Assembly (NCBI GenBank): GCA_002483345.1 | Contig: DLHS01000011.1 | Span: 1 to 40,412 of the forward strand | Length of the DNA: 40,412 nucleotides | From: Bacteroidetes bacterium UBA7662 | GTDB lineage: Bacteria > Bacteroidota > Bacteroidia > UBA7662 | Direction of reading: 5' to 3' | Shown here: one piece after another, positions 8,932-15,544 of the stretch | Numbering within the stretch: the first letter of the stretch is position 1 | Layout of the letters: each line of letters opens with the position of its first letter | Translations under genes and position numbers: made by a program | The notes under the pieces: model-generated | Databases searched by the model: none | Told to the model about the DNA's origin: nothing | Seen by the model: only the letters and a program-made list of their open reading frames with translations

Positions 8932-8963
8932 CAAACTGTTGTCATATTCCTGCGCTTGATTTG
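8929..8963 (+). promoter_or_regulatory. 16-bp dyad operator and -7-like box before the WYL regulator gene
   Basis: TGACAAACTGTTGTCA at 8929-8944 has 6-bp perfect arms (TGACAA/TTGTCA) around ACTG. After an 11-bp spacer comes TTGATTTG (8956-8963), one mismatch from the Bacteroidota -7 box TAnnTTTG. The start codon is 33 nt further on. The same 16-mer in the same orientation lies before the dinB-like gene (10760-10775), also 11 bp from a -7-like box. Binding by the adjacent WYL regulator is an inference. Confidence 0.7.
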
Positions 8964-8996
8964 TATTTTGGGAGTATAATCCCTCATTTTTATCAG

Positions 8997-9962
8997 ATGG
9001 AAGACCTCAACCGTTTTGACCGCATCGTAGCCATGCTGATACACCTGCAGTCGGGACGTATTGTTAAAGCACAGGAATTGGCAGATCGTTTCCAAATCAG
9101 TCTTCGGACGGTTTACCGGGATGTGAAGTCGCTCGAAGCGCTCGGCGTACCGGTGATTGGTGAGGCAGGCGTAGGTTATTCCCTGATGGAGGGGTATCGG
9201 CTGCCGCCGGTGATGTTTACCCGGGAAGAAGCAGGCAGTTTTGTGGCAGCAGAGAAGCTTATGCAGAAGTTCAGCGATAAAACACTCGCTTCCGCCTACG
9301 AATCTGCCATGTTCAAAGTGAAATCAGTTCTTCGCGACAGTACCAAGGGGCATGTGGCTACTTTGGAAACCCAGATATCCATCGAACCTGCCCGGGAGCT
9401 TTTTAATCATCAGGCCCCGGATGCTATGAGCATCATACTCGAAAGCCTCACTGAAAAGAAGCAGCTTAAACTATTGTATCAGTCTTTCTACGAAGACACG
9501 GCGACCGAGCGTTTGATTGAACCGGTTGGCCTGTTCAATGAAAACTACTTTTGGTACGTCATGGGTTATTGCCATCTCCGAAAAGATTATCGCCAGTTCC
9601 GCACCGACCGCATCTTTCAGATTCAAAAGACAGCACTTCCGTTCACCCGACAGCACGGGAGTGTGGATGATTACAGGACCAGGGCGGAGCTGGTTGAAAA
9701 GACCAGGGTTGTCCTGCTTATGCACAAAGCCATCGTGAAATACCTCAAAAACGGCCGGAAGTATTATGGTTTCGTGTCAGAAAGGGAGGTGGGAGATAAG
9801 GTGGAGATGACATTTATGACCACCGATGCGCACGATGGCTTGTCACGCTGGTTTATGATGTTTGGCGACCTGACGGAGATTGTGGAGCCCGAAAGTTTCA
9901 GGGAAAGAGTACTTGAATTGCTTGAAAAGACAAAAGCTAATCTGAAACCCCGGAATGGGTAA
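8997..9962 (+). CDS. YafY-type HTH/WYL transcriptional regulator
   Basis: 321 residues from the ATG at 8997; the frame opens earlier (8961), but the family begins at MEDLNRFDRI. An N-terminal winged HTH (about 6-58) contains the recognition-helix segment ISLRTVYRDVKSLEALG, and the wing GVGYSLMEGYRLPP is typical of YafY proteins. A WYL domain follows (about 130-215: LLYQSFY, FWYVMGYC and FRTDRI), thought to bind ligand or nucleic acid, and then a C-terminal WCX region. Such regulators are commonly repressors near DinB and SRPBCC genes in Bacteroidota. A perfect operator-like dyad precedes both this gene and the dinB-like gene, suggesting autoregulation. It converges on the 73-aa gene with an 8-bp gap. 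Confidence 0.9.
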   Translation: MEDLNRFDRIVAMLIHLQSGRIVKAQELADRFQISLRTVYRDVKSLEALGVPVIGEAGVGYSLMEGYRLPPVMFTREEAGSFVAAEKLMQKFSDKTLASAYESAMFKVKSVLRDSTKGHVATLETQISIEPARELFNHQAPDAMSIILESLTEKKQLKLLYQSFYEDTATERLIEPVGLFNENYFWYVMGYCHLRKDYRQFRTDRIFQIQKTALPFTRQHGSVDDYRTRAELVEKTRVVLLMHKAIVKYLKNGRKYYGFVSEREVGDKVEMTFMTTDAHDGLSRWFMMFGDLTEIVEPESFRERVLELLEKTKANLKPRNG

Positions 9963-9970
9963 AGGGGCGT

Positions 9971-10192
9971 TTAGTCTTCCAGCTCGGTACAATAAAATCC
10001 GGCCATCCGGAGCTTTTCGATAATCGTAAAGGCGTTCAGCGAAATGGCTTCCACCCGGAGGATGTTGTCACAATCCTCCAGGTCGAAATTCCATTTTTCA
10101 GGGGCAGTCATCAGGCCGTCGAGTAAGGGCTGAATAGCAAGGACTTCCCTGTGGGTAGTTACCGATGTTTTGAATACAAGTACTGTTTTCAT
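9971..10192 (-). CDS. Small conserved-looking protein downstream of dinB-like gene
   Basis: 73 residues. It starts 18 bp after the DinB-like gene ends, on the same strand, so it is probably the second gene of a two-gene transcript under the 10760 operator. The sequence (MKTVLVFKTSVTT at the start, a mid-region EKWNFDLEDCDNILRVE, and an AGFYCTELED end) suggests a beta-alpha-beta-beta-alpha-beta fold like HMA/ferredoxin-type domains. The CxxC metal site is absent; only single cysteines occur, at about 41 and 69. Function unknown. Confidence 0.7.
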   Translation of the reverse strand: MKTVLVFKTSVTTHREVLAIQPLLDGLMTAPEKWNFDLEDCDNILRVEAISLNAFTIIEKLRMAGFYCTELED

Positions 10193-10210
10193 AGGTAGCT
10201 TACCTGCTTC

Positions 10211-10705
10211 TTATCTTTGCCAGAAATAAGGGGGTTCAATGCCCAGTGAGCGCAGATACACATAACCCTGTCCCCGGTGGTGTATTTCGTTGTCGATGAA
10301 ATAAAGAACTGAAGACAATACGGTGCCCTCATACTGTCCGAAAGTGAGAATGGTTTCACTGAATCTTTCTGTCGGAATTTGTGCCCAGAGACTGTCAATT
10401 TCAGGAGTTGCGGCATCCCAGCGGGCAAGTACTTTTGCCTTACTGTTGTTTTCATCCTGCTGCTCCTGAAAGGTTTCTGTGCTGCCATCCACAATCTGCC
10501 GGAGGCCGGGAACCGCGATTGCCAGCATTTCTTCCACCAGTGCGGCAAAGGTTCGCATGCCGCCTATGGAGTGGTTGAAAAATTCCTTTTCCGGGAAAGC
10601 CTCGATAACCCGGCGGGTAAGGCCGCGGTGACCCTGCCAATGTAGCAGCAGTTCTTCTTTGGAGATAACGGAGGCCATTTTTTGAGGTGTTTCTGAGATG
10701 TCCAT
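10211..10705 (-). CDS. DinB-family protein
   Basis: 164 residues from the ATG at 10705. The open frame extends to 10858, but the extra 51 residues cross the operator and promoter and do not look like the family. It is a predicted four-helix-bundle protein of the DinB/YfiT superfamily (metal-dependent thiol transferases and related enzymes). The C-terminal signature is NEIHHRGQGYVYLRSLG, with the paired histidines that usually bind the metal; an upstream His (HWQGHRG, or FFNHSIGG) would complete the site. The specific reaction is unknown. It is preceded by the 16-bp dyad shared with the WYL regulator gene, and the 73-aa gene follows. Confidence 0.85.
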   Translation of the reverse strand: MDISETPQKMASVISKEELLLHWQGHRGLTRRVIEAFPEKEFFNHSIGGMRTFAALVEEMLAIAVPGLRQIVDGSTETFQEQQDENNSKAKVLARWDAATPEIDSLWAQIPTERFSETILTFGQYEGTVLSSVLYFIDNEIHHRGQGYVYLRSLGIEPPYFWQR

Positions 10706-10740
10706 GGTATAAATTTTTAGTTTGTAATTTATTGATGGAA

Positions 10741-10775
10741 CAAAGCTATCGACCGTCAATGACAACAGTTTGTCA
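10741..10775 (-). promoter_or_regulatory. 16-bp dyad operator and TAGCTTTG -7 box of the dinB-like gene
   Basis: On the minus strand, TGACAAACTGTTGTCA (10775 down to 10760) is identical over 16/16 bases to the element before the WYL regulator gene. After 11 bp comes TAGCTTTG (10748-10741), a perfect match to the Bacteroidota -7 consensus TAnnTTTG. The start codon follows after 35 nt. The dyad occupies the -33 to -20 zone, where a bound protein would block RNA polymerase. Confidence 0.75.
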
Positions 10776-10931
10776 GTAGGGATAGTACATTTTTCTGACT
10801 GCCCGGATCTTGCCTCAAACACCCCGGAATTTATACACTTCAGGTCGTTCAGCGGCAAGTTGATTGGGCCATAGTCATCAGTTTCCTGAACTCCTCATGT
10901 CATACGAACAGGTTACGAAGCGGCAGACTCT

Positions 10932-11882
10932 TCAGGGATTTTTTGCCAGATAATCCGGTAAAACAACGGTGATAAAGGTGGTCCAGCCTTCGTTGAAACT
11001 GTCTCTTCCAAAAACCGCCGGATTGTCAGTAGGGAAACTGCCCAAACCACGGTGTGTCAGTCGAAGCAACGTTTTATCTCCTTTTGCCACCAGTTCAAAG
11101 GTTACAAAGGAAATCCCTGCCATCCCGTCGTATTGCCAGCTGTAGGTAAGTTTCTGCAGCGGAATAAGTGCCGTGATTTTGCATTTGTGAAGATATTCCC
11201 GGCATTCGCTGTCAGTCCCGTAAAACTCGAACTCAAAACCAACTTCTGGTCGAAAGACAGGAATATCGAAGTACCAGATCTTCATCTGTTCTTTATCGGT
11301 AATGGCCTGCCAGACCCTTTCCGCTGAAGCATGGAGTAGTTTTTCTACCAGCAGGGGCTCATGGCGTTTCAGCTCGGGAAAAGCACTGTAAACAACTTCC
11401 CCGTATTCATTTCGCAGTTGCACCTGCTCCGGATCGTTTTCTTCGGTTCCGAACGGGTAGGGTTGGGTTTGGCCCTCCAGTGCTGCTTCCAGCCGCCCGA
11501 GCAAGGTATGGAAACCCGCGGAGGCACCAACAGCGTATTGATCGTCCATTTTGCTGTATGTCAGGGTGAGCCTGCAGGTAGCCGGGCCTTCTTCCTTCAG
11601 TTCCCACACAGCCAGTTCACCTTCCCAGGTGAATACAAAACGATGCGGTTTTTCGATGCTTACCAGCTCACCGTAGGTAGCCGTTTTTGCTTCATCCCTG
11701 AACCAGAAGGTTATTTTGCCCCCGGGTTTGAAATCCATCTCTATGTCGGTGAACCAAACCCGAAGCTTTTCAGGATGGGTGAGGGCATCCCAGACAGTAA
11801 GGATGTTGTGGTTAAAAACCCTTTCAAATTTTACCTGAAAGCCATCATGGGCCCGTATCAGTTTTCCAAAGTTGTTTTTCAT
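10932..11882 (-). CDS. Double SRPBCC (AHSA1-like) domain protein
   Basis: 316 residues carrying two SRPBCC/START-like domains in tandem. Domain 1 spans about 14-138 (FERVFNHNILTVWDALTHPEKLRVWF, read in parts; FKPGGKITFWF; RFVFTWEG; a C-terminal helix SAGFHTLLGRLEAALEG). Domain 2 spans about 174-312 (VEKLLHASAERVWQAITDKEQMKIWY, read in parts; EFEFYGTD; LTYSWQYDG; a final GWTTFITVVLPDYL helix). Most relatives have one domain. These folds bind hydrophobic ligands; no ligand can be named. It begins 16 bp after the ArsR gene, the common ArsR/SRPBCC pairing, and is probably repressed through the ArsR operators at 12245-12287. Confidence 0.88.
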   Translation of the reverse strand: MKNNFGKLIRAHDGFQVKFERVFNHNILTVWDALTHPEKLRVWFTDIEMDFKPGGKITFWFRDEAKTATYGELVSIEKPHRFVFTWEGELAVWELKEEGPATCRLTLTYSKMDDQYAVGASAGFHTLLGRLEAALEGQTQPYPFGTEENDPEQVQLRNEYGEVVYSAFPELKRHEPLLVEKLLHASAERVWQAITDKEQMKIWYFDIPVFRPEVGFEFEFYGTDSECREYLHKCKITALIPLQKLTYSWQYDGMAGISFVTFELVAKGDKTLLRLTHRGLGSFPTDNPAVFGRDSFNEGWTTFITVVLPDYLAKNP

Positions 11883-11898
11883 GGTAGCGGTGTTTTAT

Positions 11899-12234
11899 TT
11901 AGCATGACTGCTCCCCTTCCTGGTTTTCATCGAGGAATTTTTCGAGGGCATCGAGTTTACTGCTCCAGAATTTACGATGCGTTTCCAGCCAGTCGGATAC
12001 TTCACGGAGCTTCTGGAGCCTTGCCTCACAATATCGTTCCCGACCCTGCCTGCGGATAGAGACGAGGCCACATTCGGTCAGAATTTTAATGTGCTGACTG
12101 ATAGCAGGACGACTGACCTCGAAATTTTCGGCTATCGCATTCAGATTCAACGGACGCTGCGAAATCAGGTTGATGATTTCCCGCCGGGTCGGATCAGCAA
12201 TGGCCTGAAATACATCTCTGCGGGTTTCCATCAT
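11899..12234 (-). CDS. ArsR-family winged-helix repressor
   Basis: 111 residues. A classic ArsR/HTH_20 domain: FQAIADPTRREIINLI, then NLNAIAENFEVSRPAISQHIKIL (the recognition helix around SRPAISQH, about 39-46) and the wing VSIRRQGRERYCEA. No CVC-type metal site is seen in the recognition helix; the C-terminus ends in a lone Cys. It belongs to the subgroup paired with SRPBCC genes, and the SRPBCC gene follows directly. Two operator-like palindromes lie 11-53 bp upstream of its start, suggesting autorepression. Confidence 0.92.
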   Translation of the reverse strand: MMETRRDVFQAIADPTRREIINLISQRPLNLNAIAENFEVSRPAISQHIKILTECGLVSIRRQGRERYCEARLQKLREVSDWLETHRKFWSSKLDALEKFLDENQEGEQSC

Positions 12235-12244
12235 GGATTAATCA

Positions 12245-12287
12245 TGTAAGTGAATGCTTACAAATATATATGTAAGTATTCACTTAC
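12245..12287 (-). promoter_or_regulatory. Paired palindromic operators upstream of the arsR gene
   Basis: Two copies of GTAAGTGAATRCTTAC lie in opposite orientation: 12246-12261 (GTAAGTGAATGCTTAC on +) and 12272-12287 (GTAAGTATTCACTTAC on +). The AT-rich bridge AAATATATAT separates them. Each is itself a dyad, and the 42-bp block as a whole is an almost perfect palindrome. This is the form expected of an ArsR dimer-pair operator overlapping the arsR promoter. Confidence 0.8.
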
Positions 12288-12361
12288 GCAATAAACCCGG
12301 GATTTTTTTCTCCCCTCAGCAGATAACCTCTATAGGGAGGGGTGTCTTCTGAAAATCAAGC

Positions 12362-12760
12362 TTAAAGCTTCTTCAACACATCCACCAGCTTATCCTTGGT
12401 AATGGGTTTGATGATAAAATCGGAAACTTCACTGATGTTTTTGGCCCGTGCTATATCGTCAGGAGAAATAGAAGAGGAGCAAATGTAAATGGTAATTTTT
12501 TTGCCCATGTCCGGATGCAGGGAGGCATATTCGTCTAAGAATTGCCAGCCATTCATAATTGGCATACTCAAATCGAGGAGGATAATTTCCGGTAATGCTT
12601 CCGGATTGTCTTTGTTTTCAATCAGGAAATTAAGCGCATCCAGACCGTTGCCAAAAACTTTAATCAGCTCAACCAGATTTGTTTCACGTATGGTTTTGGT
12701 AGTAAGGAAGACGAATATTTCATCATCGTCTACCAGGGTAAGGTTTTTTACGCTGTTCAT
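12362..12760 (-). CDS. Single-domain response regulator (receiver only)
   Basis: 132 residues, the length of a bare CheY-like receiver. The acidic pocket is D11-D13 (LVDDDE), the phospho-acceptor is D63 in ILLDLSMPIMNG, the conserved Ser/Thr position lies in ICSSS (about 95-97), and the conserved Lys is K118 in FIIKPIT. There is no output domain, so it must act by protein contact or pass phosphate on. The start overlaps the stop of the kinase gene by 4 bp, so the two form a coupled two-component pair. Confidence 0.93.
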   Translation of the reverse strand: MNSVKNLTLVDDDEIFVFLTTKTIRETNLVELIKVFGNGLDALNFLIENKDNPEALPEIILLDLSMPIMNGWQFLDEYASLHPDMGKKITIYICSSSISPDDIARAKNISEVSDFIIKPITKDKLVDVLKKL

Positions 12761-14268
12761 GTCGTTTGGTTAATAAATTCAATAAAAAAAGTACTGCCCA
12801 CATCTGGCATGCTTTCCACCCAGATACTTCCGCCAAGTGCCTCTACCTGTGTTTTGGTCATGAAAAGCCCAAAGCCCTTGGCATCGGCATGGCGGTGAAA
12901 GGTTTTACGGATCTTGAAAATCTGATCCTTGTGAAGCACCATGTCAATACCCAAACCATTGTCTGATACCGTAAGCTGAATGGTTTTGGGAGCTGTTTTT
13001 CTGGTCTTTACGCGGATTACCGGTTCCCGGTCCGGCGAATGGTATTTGAGTGCGTTGCTGATGAGGTTGGTTAAGAGGCTCTCCAGGTATTTGTGTGGGA
13101 AATACACTTCGGGGGCCTCCTTAAAATCCGTTTCTATGATGGCTTTGTAGTCTGCAATCTGTGTTTCATAACCCACCAGCACCTTGTCGAGGTATTCCTG
13201 CACAACGAGCCTTTCCGACTCTATACCGGTATCCTGTTTTACCTGGATGGACTCGACCAATTCGTTGAACACCTCCATCAGGTGGTTCACCACGGGTTTG
13301 ATTTTCCCCAGTACCTCCAGGCGCTCCACCTCGTTGTCGCTTTGTTCTATATAGTCAACCAGCATCGCGATGTTGATCAGCGGTGCCCTGAGGTTGTGGG
13401 AGACAATGTTGCAGAAGTCGACCAGCTGGATGTTTTTGGCCTCCAACATATTGGCGTTCCGGAGCGCGTTTTCGTTGTTCAGCCTGATCTGTTCTTCTCC
13501 TCTTTTCCGCTCTGTGATATCCGAACGGATGGCCACATACTGGTAGGGTTTACCCTGCTGGTTCAGGAAAGGAACGATGGTGGTGTCAACCCAGTAATCT
13601 GTGCCGTCCTTTGCTTTGTTTTTCAGTTCTCCCTTCCATACTTTCCCGTTTGCAATGGTTTTCCATAAGGTCCTGATGAAAGCTTTGGGGTGATGTCCTG
13701 AGTTGATGATGCGGTGATCCTGTCCGATCAGTTCTTCGGCCGTGTATTTGGATATCTTGCAGAAGTTGTTGTTTACATGGGTGATGATGCCTTTTTGGTC
13801 GGTTATGGCTACAATGGCCGACTCATCCAGGGCGTATTTGTAGTCGGATATTTCCTTGAGTGTATTTCTGAGCTCTTCCTCTCCTATTTTACGGTTGGTG
13901 ATGTCAGAGCGGATGGCTACATACTGGTAGGGTTTCTGTTCAGGGTCGAGAAAAGGAACAATGGTGGTATCCACCCAATAAACGGTGCCGTCTTTGGCCT
14001 TGTTTTTCAGCTCCCCTTTCCAAACCTTGCCGCTGGCAATGGTTCGCCATAATTCACGGATGAACTCCTTCGAATGATAGCCTGAATTTATAATCCGGTG
14101 ATCCTGACCGATCAGTTCTTCAGCCGTGTATTTGGAGATGTTGCAGAAATTCTGATTGACATACTTGATAGTACCACGCTGATCGGTGATGGCCACTATC
14201 GAAGAAACATCAAGAGCATACTGATAGTCGGTTATTTTTTCCATCCTGCATTTGTTTGTTCCGTACAA
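12757..14268 (-). CDS. Tandem-PAS sensor histidine kinase
   Basis: 503 residues from 14268; an ATG at 14244 (MEKITDYQYAL) is equally plausible and would give 495. Two PAS/PAC modules (about 12-127 and 140-255) are near copies with a 128-residue offset: both contain ISKYTAEELIGQDHRIINSG and KVWKGELKNKAKDGT. The kinase core follows, with the H-box SHNLRAP (H291), the N-box NLISNALKYH (N405), G1 DNGLGID (D436) and G2 GFGLFM. There is no transmembrane segment, so it is a cytoplasmic sensor. The PAS modules resemble those of BaeS/Aer-like redox or small-ligand sensors, but the ligand is unknown. The cognate receiver is encoded next. Confidence 0.93.
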   Translation of the reverse strand: MYGTNKCRMEKITDYQYALDVSSIVAITDQRGTIKYVNQNFCNISKYTAEELIGQDHRIINSGYHSKEFIRELWRTIASGKVWKGELKNKAKDGTVYWVDTTIVPFLDPEQKPYQYVAIRSDITNRKIGEEELRNTLKEISDYKYALDESAIVAITDQKGIITHVNNNFCKISKYTAEELIGQDHRIINSGHHPKAFIRTLWKTIANGKVWKGELKNKAKDGTDYWVDTTIVPFLNQQGKPYQYVAIRSDITERKRGEEQIRLNNENALRNANMLEAKNIQLVDFCNIVSHNLRAPLINIAMLVDYIEQSDNEVERLEVLGKIKPVVNHLMEVFNELVESIQVKQDTGIESERLVVQEYLDKVLVGYETQIADYKAIIETDFKEAPEVYFPHKYLESLLTNLISNALKYHSPDREPVIRVKTRKTAPKTIQLTVSDNGLGIDMVLHKDQIFKIRKTFHRHADAKGFGLFMTKTQVEALGGSIWVESMPDVGSTFFIEFINQTT

Positions 14269-14520
14269 TGCCGATAGTCATCAGGTACGGGTTGGTAATT
14301 TGTTTAGTTTCAGCAATACACGACTGATTCACGTGTTTTTTTATGGCCCCACCAGTAAGGTACATAAAGGAGTAAAATACCTGTTAGTGTTTGATAACAG
14401 TGCTTAAGTTAATAAATGATTTGAAAAAAACGAATGAATGGTTAAAGTTCTGATGCGGAGAACCACGAATGATGCTCAGGCGCTGCCAGCCCGATGGGGC
14501 AACCATTCCCCAGGGCATAA

Positions 14521-15501
14521 TCACCTGCCGGCATCCCCGGAAATACTGATAATTATTTTTCCCCTGACCATGCCTGCTCCCATACGTTCCATGGCCAGCG
14601 GCACTTCTTCGAGGGGGTAGACCCGGTCAATCACCGGGGTAAGCTTGCCAGCTTCGAAGCTTTTAATCAGCAGATGCAGGTTCTTATTGGGTTTATGTAC
14701 CAGCAGTCCGAGGTTTTTGCCACCTGTACGCGAAAAAAACCGGCCCAGCAGCGCAAGCTGCAGGATGCTTTTAACCCGGCCACCAATCATCACAAACCGA
14801 CCCTGAGGGGACAGGATTGCAGCGTATCGCCAGGGTGGCAGCTGCGCGACGGTATCGACTATCAGATCATACTGGTCACCGGTCCGGGTGTAATCTGTTT
14901 TGCGGTAGTCCATGAAATGATCGGCGCCAAGATCCCGCAAAAAACCTTCTTTCTCCCCGCTGTCTACGGCTGTGACCACTGCACCATCGTTTTTGGCCAG
15001 CTGTATGGCGAAGGTGCCCGCACCACCGCCTGCCCCATTGATGAGGACGCGGGCGCCAGGTTTAATAGGCCCGGCATTATACAGGGCCTGCCAGGCAAGT
15101 AAACCGGTGTGGGGCATGCTGGCTGCCTGTATAAAGCTCATCCCGGAAGGTTTGTGCAGCAGTCTTTCTTCCGGAACACAGCAGTATTCCGCAAAGCCTC
15201 CCCAGACTTCTGAAATATCACCAAAAACTGCATCACCAGTTTTAAAACGGCTTACATCAGCGGCTGTTTTTTCTACTATGCCGGCTATGTCAAGGCCGAG
15301 AATTTGAAATTTAGGCTTGAACAAGCCGAAAAGAAGCCTGTAAAGCCGGGGTTTCCCGGTAAGCATGTCCCAGTCCCAGGAGTTTACCGAGGATGCCCGG
15401 ATCTTGACCAGCACTTCTCCTGGTTTTGGCTCCGGAATCAGTGTTTCTGTGAGCTTTAACACTTCCGGGCCACCGTATCGCTGGTAGGTAATGGCTTTCA
15501 T
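14521..15501 (-). CDS. MDR-superfamily NAD(P)-dependent oxidoreductase (quinone reductase-like)
   Basis: 326 residues, standard for zinc-independent medium-chain dehydrogenases. The N-terminal GroES-like domain contains MKAITYQRYGGPEVL and VKIRASSVNSWDWDML. The Rossmann domain carries the dinucleotide loop INGAGGGAG (about 153-161) and DLIVDTVA, and the C-terminal closing segment (LEEVPLAMERM) is family-typical. Catalytic zinc ligands are absent, which points to a quinone oxidoreductase/enone reductase type. The substrate is unknown. It stands alone between the kinase and the T9SS genes. A GC-rich hairpin just past its stop (about 14488-14516) lacks a U-tract. Confidence 0.9.
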   Translation of the reverse strand: MKAITYQRYGGPEVLKLTETLIPEPKPGEVLVKIRASSVNSWDWDMLTGKPRLYRLLFGLFKPKFQILGLDIAGIVEKTAADVSRFKTGDAVFGDISEVWGGFAEYCCVPEERLLHKPSGMSFIQAASMPHTGLLAWQALYNAGPIKPGARVLINGAGGGAGTFAIQLAKNDGAVVTAVDSGEKEGFLRDLGADHFMDYRKTDYTRTGDQYDLIVDTVAQLPPWRYAAILSPQGRFVMIGGRVKSILQLALLGRFFSRTGGKNLGLLVHKPNKNLHLLIKSFEAGKLTPVIDRVYPLEEVPLAMERMGAGMVRGKIIISISGDAGR

Positions 15502-15544
15502 AAGGCGTAATTTCGGGATTTACAGACTCTTGACAAAAACAAGC

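Noticed and set aside
11361..12059. 232-aa open frame on + across the SRPBCC and ArsR genes
   Set aside because: It spans two real genes on the opposite strand and their junction; no domain is recognisable.
12311..12340. Terminator between arsR and the response regulator gene
   Set aside because: CCCCTC/GAGGGG has a long loop and no T-run in the right place; the genes on both sides run the same way and their transcripts cannot be separated from this alone.
14488..14516. Terminator after the MDR oxidoreductase gene
   Set aside because: A GC-rich stem can form (GCCC/GGGC with TGGGG/CCCCA), but no T-run follows on the minus strand.
14269..14520. Hidden small gene or regulatory RNA upstream of the kinase
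   Set aside because: Only short, weak inverted repeats (for example CTGTTA/TAACAG at 14381-14400) and a shadow frame were found.
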